A DNA stretch of 33,179 nt from Nitrospira sp. (GCA_029865345.1 JAOUHD010000016.1:1-33179); one strand, 5' to 3'. Shown: positions 1-11,787, counted from the stretch's first letter. The notes: a model not told the origin generated them from the letters alone. Program-made: numbers and translations.

Positions 1-1
1 C

Positions 2-413
2 TGGATTAATCCGCCGACGAAAGAATCGACCGCGCAGAACGGCGTAGGAACCACGATCGCGATCGCAGACGATCCACGGGTCGCACAACAGAGTGAAGAA
101 ATCGGGGTGGTCGCGGAGATCGGAGGCATCACGCCATACGCGATCACGGATCCGACAGACGAGGTTCTACACTACATGCCAACGGCAAGTGTCCCAAACT
201 CATTGACACGTTCCGCGGACTCCGAACGCCATCCTATCCAAAGGAACCAGAACCATCGCACCTTATCGCATTGACCGGAGTCCGACAAGCGTCGGCGTTC
301 AGTTCACCCGTCTCGACAAGACGTCACAGGATGGAACAGTCCTCGCATGAAGCTGCCATGCGCTCATCAACCTAATGAGGGATTACGTGAAGGAGAACAC
401 CGTCATGACCTGA
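2..413 (+). other. possible degraded or frameshifted coding remnant; no intact gene in 1-447
   Basis: No intact gene is recognisable in the first 447 bases. One plus-strand frame is open from the window edge (base 2) to TGA at 272-274, with coding-like GC-rich third positions over roughly its first 55 codons. A second plus-strand frame is open from 207 to TGA at 348-350 and reads like a protein C-terminus (ending TSQDGTVLA). It resumes after that stop to TGA at 411-413. The frames overlap around 200-210, which would fit one gene broken by a frameshift, or simply chance open frames. No family was recognised. A tail of a gene starting outside the window is also possible. Confidence 0.25.
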
Positions 414-447
414 CTGCGGGGGGTTGAGTGGCCAGATTCAGCAATCA

Positions 448-2787
448 TTATCCCGCCTCGCGGTAGCCGCATTCTTGGTTGCGACATTGGACGCTGCGAC
501 CGTCTTGCTTACTGATTTTTTCAATGAGGAACGGAGCCTGACACGTCGGACAGACTTTGGGCACCGGCCGGTCCCAGAGGGCATACTCACACTTGGGATA
601 ATGGCTGCAGGCAAAGAATGAGCGAGCCTTCTTCGTCCGTTTCTGCACGAGGTCGCCGCCGCAATCGGGCTGCGGGCATTTGACACCAAGCGCCAGCGGC
701 TTGGTCGTCTTACACTGGGGATAGGCGGAACAGGCGATGAACTTGCCGAAGCGTCCGGTCTTCACCACCATCGGACTAGCGCATTTGTCACAGACCTGAT
801 CAGTGGTGATCTCCTCCTTGGGAACGATTTTGATCGTGCCATCCGGAAGCTTTTCGAAGTTCTGTGTATTCTTACAGGGAGGATCGTCTTTATAGGCAGG
901 ACAGGCGAGAAACTTTCCGTTCCGCCCCCACTTGATTTCCAACATTCGGCCGCACTTCTCGCACGGAATGTTTGTCGGCGGCTCGACGATGTCTTTCGGC
1001 CCAGGAATCGTCTTCGCTCGCTCCAGTTCTCTGGTGAATGGTGTATAGAAATCGCGTACCGCTGTAACCCAGGGTTTACTCCCCTCTTCTACTTCATCCA
1101 ACTGTTCTTCAAGCTGCGAGGTGAAATCCACATTAATAAGTTCGGGAAAGCCTTTCATCAAGAAATCGTGGACGGTTTTCCCCGTCTCCGTCGGCACGAG
1201 CCGCCCTTCGGTCTTTTCCACATACTTGCGATCCTGGATCGTAGAAATAATGGCGGCGTAGGTCGATGGACGTCCGATACCTTTTTCCTCCAACTCCTTG
1301 ATCAACAACGCTTCGTTATAGCGTGGCGGCGGTTGCGTGAAATGCTGTTTCGACAACATTCCTGGGACCGTCTGCCCATCCTGCTCGACCAATCGCAACC
1401 GCTCCCCTTCTGTCAAGGCTGGGAGCTGTCGCTCGTCGTCGTCCGCCTCTTGGTCGGCCTTCGGCTTCTGCGACGGCGCTTCTTTGTCAACACCCTCCAT
1501 GTAGACGATCGTATGGCCGGGAAACTTCACGACCGTTCCGGTAGAACGGAACACGTACCGCTCCTTGGTGCTGACCGGTGTTGAATCAATACGCGTGACA
1601 TCCAAGATGGCCGGCACCATCTGCGAGGCGATGAACCGATTCCAGATCAACTTATAGAGATTGTACTGATCGTGATCCAAGTACTGGCGGATCGACTCGG
1701 GATCGCGGCTCGCCGACGTCGGCCTGATGGCTTCGTGCGCTTCCTGGGCAGCTTTCGATGTTTTATAGACATTCGGCGTGCCTGGAAGATAGTTCGCACC
1801 GAATCGGGACTGAATCACCTCGCGGGCATCGGCCATCGCTTCGTTGGAAATACGGGGCGAGTCAGTTCTCATATAGGTAATGAGACCGGTCGCGCCTTCA
1901 GCTCCGATTTCGATACCCTCGTAGAGCTGCTGCGCCAGCGTCATCGTTTTCTTCGGCGAAAAGTGCAACTTTCTGGAGGCTTCCTGCTGCAAACGGCTGG
2001 TAATGAACGGCGCGACGGGATTCCGTTTCTTTTCTCGGCGCTCGATGGATTGGATGACGAAGGCCTTGCCTTGAATCTCACCGACGATGCGGCCGGCTTG
2101 CTCAGCGTTTTCAATCGACGCCTCTTCGCCGTTGATACTGTGGAGTTTCGCCTCGAATGACGGTGGATTGGTTCCGGCCAGCAGCGCAATGATCGACCAA
2201 TACTCTTCAGTTCGGAAGGCTTCCCGCTCTGCCTCTCGCTCGCAAATCAACCGCATGGCCACCGACTGCACTCGTCCCATGCTGAGCCCGCGCCGAACCT
2301 TACTCCACAGTAACTGGCTGCCTTGATACCCCACGATGCGATCCAGCACGCGGCGTGCCTGCTGGGCATTCACCCGCTTCATATCGATCTCGCCCGGCGA
2401 CTGGAGCGCACGCTTGATGGCTGATTCCGTAATTTCGTTGAAGAGGACCCGAAAGATCTTCCCATCTTTCTTTTTCTTCTTCGATTTTCCGAGCAGCTCT
2501 TGCTCAAGGTGCCAGGCAATCGCCTCCCCTTCCCGATCTGGGTCCGGTGCCAAAAAGATCTTGTCGGCTTCTTCAGCCTTCTTCTTGATCTCGGCCAACA
2601 CCTTCGACTTGCCTTTGATCGTGACGTACTGCGGTTCGAAATCATGCTCGATATCGACGCCCAACTTGCTGGTCGGAAGATCCTTGATATGCCCCACCGA
2701 GGCCATGACGGTATAGCCGCGTCCCAGATATTTCGTAATTGTCTTCGCCTTGGTCGGCGACTCAACAATGATCAAAGTTTTTGCCAT
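448..2787 (-). CDS. topA: DNA topoisomerase I (type IA)
   Basis: This enzyme relaxes negative supercoils through a transient tyrosine-DNA link. The 779-residue protein starts with the TOPRIM domain (LIIVESPTKA, catalytic E9; acidic motif PDPDREGE at 81-88). The active-site motif GLITYMRTDS puts the nucleophile at Tyr305. The C-terminus carries about four tetracysteine zinc-ribbon modules from roughly residue 600 to the end, the last beginning CPTCQAPF. The ATG is preceded by a GGAG-type site. The length and order of parts are normal for bacterial TopA (E. coli 865 aa). It lies 146 bp downstream of dprA in the same direction, a frequent pairing in bacteria. Nothing looks broken. Confidence 0.97.
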   Translation of the reverse strand: MAKTLIIVESPTKAKTITKYLGRGYTVMASVGHIKDLPTSKLGVDIEHDFEPQYVTIKGKSKVLAEIKKKAEEADKIFLAPDPDREGEAIAWHLEQELLGKSKKKKKDGKIFRVLFNEITESAIKRALQSPGEIDMKRVNAQQARRVLDRIVGYQGSQLLWSKVRRGLSMGRVQSVAMRLICEREAEREAFRTEEYWSIIALLAGTNPPSFEAKLHSINGEEASIENAEQAGRIVGEIQGKAFVIQSIERREKKRNPVAPFITSRLQQEASRKLHFSPKKTMTLAQQLYEGIEIGAEGATGLITYMRTDSPRISNEAMADAREVIQSRFGANYLPGTPNVYKTSKAAQEAHEAIRPTSASRDPESIRQYLDHDQYNLYKLIWNRFIASQMVPAILDVTRIDSTPVSTKERYVFRSTGTVVKFPGHTIVYMEGVDKEAPSQKPKADQEADDDERQLPALTEGERLRLVEQDGQTVPGMLSKQHFTQPPPRYNEALLIKELEEKGIGRPSTYAAIISTIQDRKYVEKTEGRLVPTETGKTVHDFLMKGFPELINVDFTSQLEEQLDEVEEGSKPWVTAVRDFYTPFTRELERAKTIPGPKDIVEPPTNIPCEKCGRMLEIKWGRNGKFLACPAYKDDPPCKNTQNFEKLPDGTIKIVPKEEITTDQVCDKCASPMVVKTGRFGKFIACSAYPQCKTTKPLALGVKCPQPDCGGDLVQKRTKKARSFFACSHYPKCEYALWDRPVPKVCPTCQAPFLIEKISKQDGRSVQCRNQECGYREAG

Positions 2788-2933
2788 GACAACTCCGTCT
2801 GCCTCTCAAGGATTCTATCATCCGTACCAAATATCGGAGTTTCGTGCAACTAGAATGGCAGTCGGCAACAATCCGCTCACCCACGGATGCTCACAAACTC
2901 AGTTCAACGCCGGCGGAATGGTCCAGTCTCCTG

Positions 2934-4052
2934 CTAAAGGCGAATGTATTGTTGACCGGGAAGTTGGCGGATCCGCCCGTTCAATTCTAACGAAAGCAAT
3001 GTCGCCGATACTTGCGCGGCGCTCAGTCCTGTGCTCTCGATGACGGCATCGACGGATCGCGCCTCATAGGACAGGGCGTCATATACCAACGCATCTTCTT
3101 TTACTAATGGTGCGCGCGCGTCCATCACGGCTTCGTCAAGATGCAGCATGGCCCGTTGCCGCGCATCGATTTGTGGAAGAATCTCATCGAGAATGTCTTG
3201 GGCCCCTTCAATCAGTTTCGCCCCCTCTTTGATCAAGCGATTTGATCCACGACAGGCTTCTTCCTTGATGGAACCGGGTACGGCAAACACCTCTCGACCT
3301 TGCTCCAACGCCAGTTTTGCGGTGATCAAGGAACCACTGTCAGTTGCGGCTTCACCGACGAGCACGCCCAATGACAGCCCACTGATGATCCGATTCCTTC
3401 GAGGGAAGTGATGACTTTGCGGCGCAGCACCGATCGGCAATTCGGAGATGACGGCGCCATGCGATTCGATGTTCCGCCTCAGCGTGTGATGCTCTGATGG
3501 ATAGGTCCGATCAATGCCGCACCCCAGTACTGCAATCGTGCGGCCCTTCCCCGTTAGCGCGCCTCGGTGCGCCGCGGCATCGATTCCACGAGCGAGGCCG
3601 CTCACGATCGTCACCCCACATCCTGCCAAATCCTTCGCAATCTCCTCGGTGATGAGTCTGCCTGATGGCGTCGCCCGCCGTCCACCCACGATCGCCACCG
3701 CGACCTCGTCCTTCAGCAAGACGCTTCCGCTCACATATAACAATGGTGGCGGATCGGGAATGGCCTTCAGACGGGCCGGATAGGATCGATCGAACAGGGT
3801 GAGGGTTTGGATCTTGAGGCGTTCAACTGTCTTCACTTGGCTATCGATCTGCCGCCGGATACTCGATTCTGGGCCTCGCCGCACAGATTCAGCCAGTTCC
3901 GGACTGCAACCGATACCAATTAAGTCATCCATCGTTGCGCCGAGCACCGCATCGGGCGCTCCAAACGCATGGATCAGCTTGAGAAGGGTGCGATCGCCGA
4001 CACCGTCAACCGCTTGAAGCGTGAGCCAGGAGGTCAAAGATGCATCATCCAT
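2934..4052 (-). CDS. dprA: DNA processing protein DprA (RecA loader in transformation)
   Basis: DprA binds incoming single-stranded DNA and loads RecA. The 372-residue protein has an N-terminal helix-hairpin-helix/SAM-like part (about 1-65), a Rossmann DprA core (about 80-290) and a C-terminal winged-helix domain (about 315-372). The core shows AIVGGRRATPSG (120-131), IVSGLARGIDAAAH (149-162) and later PRRNRIISGLS. The start codon ATG gives the expected N-terminus. It is upstream of topA on the same strand. DprA is widespread even in bacteria not known to be competent, so its presence alone does not show natural transformation. Confidence 0.95.
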   Translation of the reverse strand: MDDASLTSWLTLQAVDGVGDRTLLKLIHAFGAPDAVLGATMDDLIGIGCSPELAESVRRGPESSIRRQIDSQVKTVERLKIQTLTLFDRSYPARLKAIPDPPPLLYVSGSVLLKDEVAVAIVGGRRATPSGRLITEEIAKDLAGCGVTIVSGLARGIDAAAHRGALTGKGRTIAVLGCGIDRTYPSEHHTLRRNIESHGAVISELPIGAAPQSHHFPRRNRIISGLSLGVLVGEAATDSGSLITAKLALEQGREVFAVPGSIKEEACRGSNRLIKEGAKLIEGAQDILDEILPQIDARQRAMLHLDEAVMDARAPLVKEDALVYDALSYEARSVDAVIESTGLSAAQVSATLLSLELNGRIRQLPGQQYIRL

Positions 4053-4153
4053 GATCGGTCTTGAACATCAGGAGGAAGTTCGTTTCAACAGTTGGAGGGT
4101 CCGGCAGGCAGCACATCTCCCCCGACACAAGCGGCGGCAGCGATGACGCTCAA

Positions 4154-5668
4154 CTAGAACACGACCAGATCGTACTGTTCAAGATGCAACTGATTATCCG
4201 GTGTCACGATGATTTTCGCGGAACAGTCTCGCTCCAATACTTCCACTCCGTGTCGTTCTTCGTCTTGTAACAATTCCGCCACTGTGGGATGGGCTCCCAC
4301 GAAAATCCGTTGCTGATCAGTCGATGATTCAATCCGTCGGATCTCGCGGAAAATTTCGTACGCCACGGTCGTAGGAGACTTCGTGTATCCACGGCCCTCG
4401 CAATAGCGGCACGGCTCTGACAGCGACCGTAACAGATCCTCTCGTACCCGCTCACGTGAGATTTCGATCAGGCCGAGGTCGGAAATCCTGGAAATCCTCG
4501 TTCTCGCCTTATCCGATGCCATGGCATCCACCAACGCATGATAGACCTTATCCCGATTCTTCTCCCGCTCCATATCGATAAAGTCGACAATGATAATGCC
4601 GCCGATGCCCCGCAACTTCAATTGATAGGCGACCTCTTTGGCTGCCTCGAGATTGTTGCGAAGGATCGTCTCTTCTTGATCTCGCTTCCCCACGAAGCGT
4701 CCCGTATTGACATCGATCACCGTCATCGCTTCGGTATGATCGATCACGAGATGCCCTCCCGACTTGAGCCAGACTTTCCGGCTCATTGCGCGGGCAATTT
4801 CTTGCTCCACCCCGAGATGCTCGAACAAGGGCGCATCCTTATCGTAGAAATGAATCCGCGAGGTCTGTTCAGGAGAAAATCGCTGCACAAAGCCTCGAAT
4901 GGCTTCGTATTCCTCTCGTGAATCAATCCATAATCGATCCACCTTTTTGCCGAACAAGTCCCTCACGACACGGAAGCTCAAGCTCAAATCCGAATGCAAC
5001 AATGCGGGAGCTGGCAAACGTTCTCGCTTCGTCAAAATGTCCTGCCAAAGAACGTGGAGAAAGTCGACATCGGACTTCAATTCATCTTCCTTGACGCCTT
5101 CACTGACCGTCCGCACGATATAACCAAACCCAGGGCGCCTCACCCGGCGCATGATCTCTTTCAGTCTCGCCCGTTCTTCATCCCGCGGAATTCGCCGAGA
5201 CACGCCGATATGGTCGACGTTCGGCATAAAAACCAGATAGCGTCCTGGAAGCGAGACGTAGGCCGTCACGCGCGACCCCTTGGTGCCGATCGGGCCCTTT
5301 GAAATCTGAACCATCAACTCCTGGCCTTCACTGAGCAGTTGTTCGATCGGCTTCGCGCTCTGACGCTTCGGCCGGGGCATATCCGAGTCTTTATCGTCTT
5401 CTTCGGCTTCGGCCTCAACCAGCATGTCCCCAGGCTCGGCATCCACTAGTAGATCCGAGACATGCATAAACGCCGCCTTGTCCAGGCCGATATCCACAAA
5501 CGCAGCTTGCATCCCCGGCAAGACCTTGGCCACCTTTCCCTTATAGATATTTCCGACAAAATCCTTATGCTTCGCGCGGTCTCCGAACAAGTCGGTAACG
5601 ACTCCGCCATCCAGCACGGCCACACGGGTTTCTTCCCGCGCAACGGTGATCGCAATTTCACTTCCCAT
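4154..5668 (-). CDS. rng: ribonuclease E/G family endoribonuclease
   Basis: Single-strand-specific endoribonuclease that matures rRNA 5' ends and initiates mRNA decay. At 504 residues it matches RNase G (E. coli 489), not the long RNase E with a degradosome scaffold. The S1 domain is at about 35-140 (VGNIYKGKVAKVLPGMQAAF) and contains an acidic stretch at 78-96. Catalytic metal ligands are visible as D319 (VIDVNTGRF) and D362 (IVDFIDME). The zinc-link motif CRYC is at 420-423. The chosen ATG has AAGGAG five bases upstream. A longer in-frame start seven codons earlier has no such site. It follows the rodA gene after about 160 bp. Confidence 0.94.
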   Translation of the reverse strand: MGSEIAITVAREETRVAVLDGGVVTDLFGDRAKHKDFVGNIYKGKVAKVLPGMQAAFVDIGLDKAAFMHVSDLLVDAEPGDMLVEAEAEEDDKDSDMPRPKRQSAKPIEQLLSEGQELMVQISKGPIGTKGSRVTAYVSLPGRYLVFMPNVDHIGVSRRIPRDEERARLKEIMRRVRRPGFGYIVRTVSEGVKEDELKSDVDFLHVLWQDILTKRERLPAPALLHSDLSLSFRVVRDLFGKKVDRLWIDSREEYEAIRGFVQRFSPEQTSRIHFYDKDAPLFEHLGVEQEIARAMSRKVWLKSGGHLVIDHTEAMTVIDVNTGRFVGKRDQEETILRNNLEAAKEVAYQLKLRGIGGIIIVDFIDMEREKNRDKVYHALVDAMASDKARTRISRISDLGLIEISRERVREDLLRSLSEPCRYCEGRGYTKSPTTVAYEIFREIRRIESSTDQQRIFVGAHPTVAELLQDEERHGVEVLERDCSAKIIVTPDNQLHLEQYDLVVF

Positions 5669-5829
5669 ATTGACTCCTTTGGTCTGCAAGCCACAGGACT
5701 CGGTTGAGAGCGGTAGAACGCAGGCCCAAGCCCAGGTCCGTCACTCGCTCCACACACCGGCGCTCCCGGCTTTCGATAGTAGCTTCTCCGAATGACGAAA
5801 CTCGAGCGTTCCGCCTGATCGGTCACCGT

Positions 5830-6951
5830 TTAATAAAACAGGCTTAACCTCTTCCGCTTGACGTTCAATAACAAGCCTAATGCCGCCATGGTCATAATCG
5901 TGGCGCTTCCACCGTAGCTCACCAAGGGCAGGGGAATGCCGACGATCGGAAACATCCCCACCGTCATGCCGATATTCACCACGACACAGAAACACAACAT
6001 CGCCACGATCCCCACGGCAAGCAGTGCTCCAAGTTGATCCTTCGCCTTGGACGCGATCTCCAGCGAGAGCCAAATCAGCCCCACAAACAATGTCAACAAG
6101 ACCAGCACGCCGAGAAAGCCCCATTCCTCTGCAAAGACGGCGAATACAAAATCGGTATGGCCTTCCGGCAAAAACTTCAGCTGACTTTGGGTGCCGCCGT
6201 AGAGCCCCTTCCCCAGTAGTTCCCCGGAGCCAATCGCGATCTTCGATTGCAGAGCATGGTACCCCTTCCCGCCAGGGTCGTAACCGGGGTCGACAAACGC
6301 CATAATGCGCTGTCGCTGGTAATCATGCAAGGACCCCCACACACCCTCCCAAGCAAACGGGAACAGCATGATCGAGAAGAGCAGTATAAACCCTAAGGCT
6401 TTCGAACGAACGCCCACCATGAGCAACATCGCGGCATACACCGCGACAAAGCTGAGCCCACTCCCCAAGTCGGGTTGTTTTAAAATGAGGAGGAGACCAG
6501 GCAACACTAACAACCCCGGAACGATGACACGCTGCAGCCACCCTACACGCGGGGCCTTCGAGTAGTAATGAGCCAACACCAAGATGAGGATAAGCTTGGC
6601 GAATTCAGACGGTTGAAATGTAAACGGGCCCAGCGCGATCCACCGCTGCGCGCCCTTGCTGGTTCGCCCTTCGAATAATACAAACACCAGCATCAGCAAG
6701 ATCACAGCGTAGGCGGGATAGGCAAACCGCGCAAGAGAATGGTAGTCCGATGCCCACATGACGAGAAAGGCCGCCGCACCGAGACCGATCCATACCAACT
6801 GCTTGAGATAATACGGCGCCATCCCACCCTTCTGCCCATGCGTGACGCTATAAATGGACAACACACCGATCCCCAGGATGGCCAGGATCAAGGCAACATA
6901 ACGGATGTCAAAACTATCGAGTCCTCGATGTTCAGTCAATCGATCGATCAT
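5830..6951 (-). CDS. rodA: peptidoglycan glycosyltransferase RodA (SEDS family)
   Basis: RodA polymerises lipid II during cell elongation together with PBP2. The 373-residue protein is highly hydrophobic with about ten membrane segments. It contains the SEDS signatures KGAQRWIALGPFTFQPSEFAK in the middle and GIPLPLVSYGGSA near the end. Its ATG overlaps the stop codon of the preceding mrdA gene (ATGA), implying translational coupling. It is the last gene of the RDD-mreBCD-mrdA-rodA operon. The partner, context and motifs favour RodA over FtsW. Confidence 0.96.
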   Translation of the reverse strand: MIDRLTEHRGLDSFDIRYVALILAILGIGVLSIYSVTHGQKGGMAPYYLKQLVWIGLGAAAFLVMWASDYHSLARFAYPAYAVILLMLVFVLFEGRTSKGAQRWIALGPFTFQPSEFAKLILILVLAHYYSKAPRVGWLQRVIVPGLLVLPGLLLILKQPDLGSGLSFVAVYAAMLLMVGVRSKALGFILLFSIMLFPFAWEGVWGSLHDYQRQRIMAFVDPGYDPGGKGYHALQSKIAIGSGELLGKGLYGGTQSQLKFLPEGHTDFVFAVFAEEWGFLGVLVLLTLFVGLIWLSLEIASKAKDQLGALLAVGIVAMLCFCVVVNIGMTVGMFPIVGIPLPLVSYGGSATIMTMAALGLLLNVKRKRLSLFY

Positions 6952-8819
6952 GAGTCTTTCGCGGATCGCTCCGACCTCTTCACGCTGGATAGATCCGAGG
7001 TGACGGCTGGCACCTGTGGAGCGAGCTTCATATATGTTTCAATCACTTCCTTCGCAAGAGGAGCCGCGGCGGCCCCACCGTGCCCCATATGTTCCGCAAG
7101 CACGGCGACGGCGATCTTCGGCGATTCCACCGGCGCAAAGGCGACGAACCACGCATGGTCTCTGAGCTTTTTTGGAATATTTTCTTCCGGTCCGGTTCGG
7201 AGCGCCGCCACCTGAGCCGTGCCCGTCTTTCCACCGATCGTCACCATAGAGGATTTCGCCCTCGTCGCCGTGCCCTTGGTGACGACGTCGGCGAGCGCGT
7301 CCTTGATGATGCGAAAGGTTTCCGGTTTCGCATTGATTTTTCCACGCGGAACGGCCGGCAACTCTTGAAGGTTCCCCGACGTTCGATCCATGACCGCCTG
7401 CACCAGACGAGGCCGGTAGATCACGCCATTGTTCGCCACCGTACCGACGAGACTCGCCATCTGCAATGGTGTCACCGTCACATAGCCCTGTCCAATGGCG
7501 GCTGAAATAGTCTCGCCAGGCAACCACTGCTCATGCTTGGCCTTTTGTTTCCAGGCAGTTGATGGCATGATACCGGATCGCTCCGATGGCAACTCCACGC
7601 CTGTGGCCTTTCCAAGCCCGAAATCCTTCCCAAACTCGGCCATCACATCGATCCCCATCCGTTGACCGATCGTATAAAAGTACACGTCACACGAATGAAC
7701 TAACGCATTGTGCAGATCAACGTACCCGTGCCCGCTGGCTTTCCAGTCATGATACACCCGCTTGCCAAACTGGTATCCCCCATTACAGAACACGGTACTG
7801 GAGGGCGACATCGTTTTTGTCTCCAACGCGGCGACGGCCATAGGAATCTTGAAGGTAGAACCGGGGGGGTATTGCCCCTGTGAGGCTCGATTGTTCAAGG
7901 GACGTCCTTCGTCCTGCACGATTTCCACCCACTGCTTTGCAGTCAGTTCCCGTGAGAGCACGTTTGGGTTAAAGCCCGGACGGCTGGCCATCGCCAGAAT
8001 ATCACCGCTGTTGGGATCAAGCGCGACGATGGCGCCGTATTCTCCACCCAGTAGATCCTCGGCAACCTTCTGGAGCCGCACATCGATCGTGAGGTAGAGG
8101 TCATTTCCTGCTTGCGGTCTCTCGACAACCACAGCTTTCTTCTCATGGCCAAGCGCATCGACTTCGACGTTCTTTTGTCCAGCCATTCCACGCATGTGTC
8201 GATCATAAGACTTTTCCACACCATATTGCCCCACAATGCTGCCTTGGTGGAGATCCACAAACTCGGGTTTCTCCAATTGATCCGCTGAAATTTCTCCCAC
8301 ATAGCCCAGGAGATGGGCCGCCGTCATTCCACCTGGATAATTGCGCTGCGACTCGACCTGAATCATGACCCCAGGCATATCGAGACGGTTGGATTCCACC
8401 AACATGGCATCGCGCAAGGTCATACGGTCTTTGATCTTGCGCGGAAGCAGCTTGCTGCCTCTGGCGGTCATTTTTTTTCGAACGAGGGTCGGGTCAAAGC
8501 CGAGCAAGTTGCTCAACTGCTGAATTAACGCTTCGCGATCCTTCACGTCTTCCAGCGTCACGTAGAGGCTGAAGCTCGGGACGTTATTCGCCAAGAGAAC
8601 ACCGTGCCGGTCATAGATCAGGCCACGTGCCGGTTCGAGCAGCACCAGTCTGGTACGATTGTTTTCCGACAAGTCTCGATAGTACGGCCCTTCACGAATT
8701 TGAAGATGCCAGAGGCGAAGACCGAGCAGCGCCACCACCAACAAGAGCCCCACACGGAGAATGAAAAGCCGTCGATGGAGGTCGCCAAATTCTGCTTCAG
8801 GATAGTGCACAGTCGCCAT
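6948..8819 (-). CDS. mrdA: penicillin-binding protein 2 (elongation transpeptidase)
   Basis: Class B transpeptidase that crosslinks new peptidoglycan in the lateral wall. The 623-residue protein has an N-terminal membrane anchor (about 18-38), the dimerisation/pedestal domain, and a C-terminal transpeptidase domain. The catalytic motif GSTFK places the nucleophile at Ser321. A later KTGTAQ motif is the third penicillin-binding box. It follows mreD by nine bases and overlaps rodA by four, so both are probably co-translated. The neighbouring mreBCD and rodA genes identify it as the elongation enzyme PBP2 rather than the division enzyme FtsI. Confidence 0.96.
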   Translation of the reverse strand: MATVHYPEAEFGDLHRRLFILRVGLLLVVALLGLRLWHLQIREGPYYRDLSENNRTRLVLLEPARGLIYDRHGVLLANNVPSFSLYVTLEDVKDREALIQQLSNLLGFDPTLVRKKMTARGSKLLPRKIKDRMTLRDAMLVESNRLDMPGVMIQVESQRNYPGGMTAAHLLGYVGEISADQLEKPEFVDLHQGSIVGQYGVEKSYDRHMRGMAGQKNVEVDALGHEKKAVVVERPQAGNDLYLTIDVRLQKVAEDLLGGEYGAIVALDPNSGDILAMASRPGFNPNVLSRELTAKQWVEIVQDEGRPLNNRASQGQYPPGSTFKIPMAVAALETKTMSPSSTVFCNGGYQFGKRVYHDWKASGHGYVDLHNALVHSCDVYFYTIGQRMGIDVMAEFGKDFGLGKATGVELPSERSGIMPSTAWKQKAKHEQWLPGETISAAIGQGYVTVTPLQMASLVGTVANNGVIYRPRLVQAVMDRTSGNLQELPAVPRGKINAKPETFRIIKDALADVVTKGTATRAKSSMVTIGGKTGTAQVAALRTGPEENIPKKLRDHAWFVAFAPVESPKIAVAVLAEHMGHGGAAAAPLAKEVIETYMKLAPQVPAVTSDLSSVKRSERSAKDS

Positions 8820-8828
8820 ACTGAACGC

Positions 8829-9329
8829 CTAGATTCGAGATTCGGACATCACCTGCTCAATATTCAACCGACTCCACATCAGCCAGTAGATCACTCCTCC
8901 AATGACCGCATCAAGGCAAGCTTGTGGCAGTACGACCGTCCAGGCAGCCCACCATAGATCTTGCTGAGGGCTGAGCGTCAGGGCAAGCGGCGTCACCAGT
9001 CCGATCACACACGAGACAACGAGCAGCCCAATAACGAGCACAACGGGGCTTAGATACACCACCTGCCGGCCTGCGAGACCAGCGATATACCCTACGGCTC
9101 CCTTGAGGATCACGCTCGAAATCAGGTCTTGTGCGGAGAACAGGCTCATCGCCCATCCAAGTGCGAGCCCGACCAACAAGCCATCGAGCTCTCCTGCTAT
9201 GAGACCGATCAAACACACCGCTACAAAACCCAGATCCGGCTTCACCCCCCACACGCTGAGGTGCGAGAGAAGGACAGACTGAACCGGCACAAGACCAACG
9301 ATGACGGTACAATAAATAAGCGCTTTCAT
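8829..9329 (-). CDS. mreD: rod shape-determining protein MreD
   Basis: Small integral membrane protein of the elongasome, linking MreC and the RodA/PBP2 machinery. The 166 residues form about five hydrophobic membrane segments, with the typical N-terminus (short charged start followed by a long hydrophobic stretch) and polar turns such as the SHLSVWGVKPD segment near residues 23-33. MreD sequences diverge greatly, so identification rests on size, hydropathy and its place between mreC and mrdA. Its ATG overlaps the mreC stop codon (ATGA), typical of coupled translation. Confidence 0.9.
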   Translation of the reverse strand: MKALIYCTVIVGLVPVQSVLLSHLSVWGVKPDLGFVAVCLIGLIAGELDGLLVGLALGWAMSLFSAQDLISSVILKGAVGYIAGLAGRQVVYLSPVVLVIGLLVVSCVIGLVTPLALTLSPQQDLWWAAWTVVLPQACLDAVIGGVIYWLMWSRLNIEQVMSESRI

Positions 9330-10198
9330 GGCTTGGGCTTTGGAACGCTAAGTCTCTCTCCCTCGGTCGGAAGCGGGAAGGACCGAATAACTAAGACGTC
9401 CTCAACCCGATTCGGATCTACCTCCGGAGAAAGCTCCGCAGATTGGAACAGCGCTTCCTCTTCTTTATCGATTCGTATGATCGTGCCGATCGGGATACCG
9501 CGAGGAAACCCCCCAACCAGTCCTGACGTGACAACGTGATCACCCGGCCGTGCGTTGGACAACAGCGGGATGTACTTGAGCCGGGCCTGTCCCTGCGTCG
9601 TCCCTTCGACGATTCCCTCATCTCTCGTACGTTGGATAAGTCCGGCGATCGCATTATTGGGATCTGTCACGAGCAGGACAACGGCCGTGGAGGCCGTTGT
9701 CTTGACGATGCGCCCGACCACACCTGCCGGAGTAATCACGCCCTGGTCTGATTGAATCCCGTCGGATGCCCCTTTGTTCAAAATGATCGTCTTATACCAA
9801 TTACCGATATCACGTCCGATCACTTGGGCGGCCACGGATGTGGGAAGGGCTTGCCTTTTAAACTCCAGCAGCGCTGACAGCCGCTCCGTCGCCGCCGACG
9901 CTTCTCGTAGTTGCCCATTTTGTTCCTTGAGCAGATCCAGCTCTCGCTTCAACTGCTGATTTTCTTCTTCAACCCCTTGGAGGGCCACGTATCGTCCCCA
10001 GATATCGGCGATCCGATCATGGATCCCAGCCACGGCCTGGAGCGGCCAACTGATAACCCATCCTAGGGGACTGCCTATCGATTGAAAGACACTTTGGAGT
10101 TGGCCGGGTAGAAGCAGGAAGCCGAGCACGAGAATGACGGCAAGACCGAGAGCGATACGCCGAGCGTTGTACGATACGCGTAAATTGACCATCCGCAT
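9326..10198 (-). CDS. mreC: rod shape-determining protein MreC
   Basis: Periplasmic scaffold that activates PBP2 and connects it to MreB. The 290-residue protein has a short cytoplasmic start, one membrane segment (about 12-30), a coiled coil (about 70-110, rich in E/L/K: EENQQLKRELDLLKEQNGQL), and then the paired beta-barrel domains (IGRDIGNWYKTIILNKG; ITPAGVVGRIVK; VTSGLVGGFPRGIPIGTI). It lies 13 bases after mreB and overlaps mreD by four bases. Length and domain order are normal. The start could alternatively be the second in-frame ATG three codons later. Confidence 0.95.
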   Translation of the reverse strand: MRMVNLRVSYNARRIALGLAVILVLGFLLLPGQLQSVFQSIGSPLGWVISWPLQAVAGIHDRIADIWGRYVALQGVEEENQQLKRELDLLKEQNGQLREASAATERLSALLEFKRQALPTSVAAQVIGRDIGNWYKTIILNKGASDGIQSDQGVITPAGVVGRIVKTTASTAVVLLVTDPNNAIAGLIQRTRDEGIVEGTTQGQARLKYIPLLSNARPGDHVVTSGLVGGFPRGIPIGTIIRIDKEEEALFQSAELSPEVDPNRVEDVLVIRSFPLPTEGERLSVPKPKP

Positions 10199-10211
10199 AA
10201 GGGATGGAACC

Positions 10212-11787
<1,576 letters not shown>

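Noticed and set aside
279..298. Small hairpin CCGAC-AAGC-GTCGG as a terminator near the left edge
   Set aside because: Only five base pairs and no T-tract.
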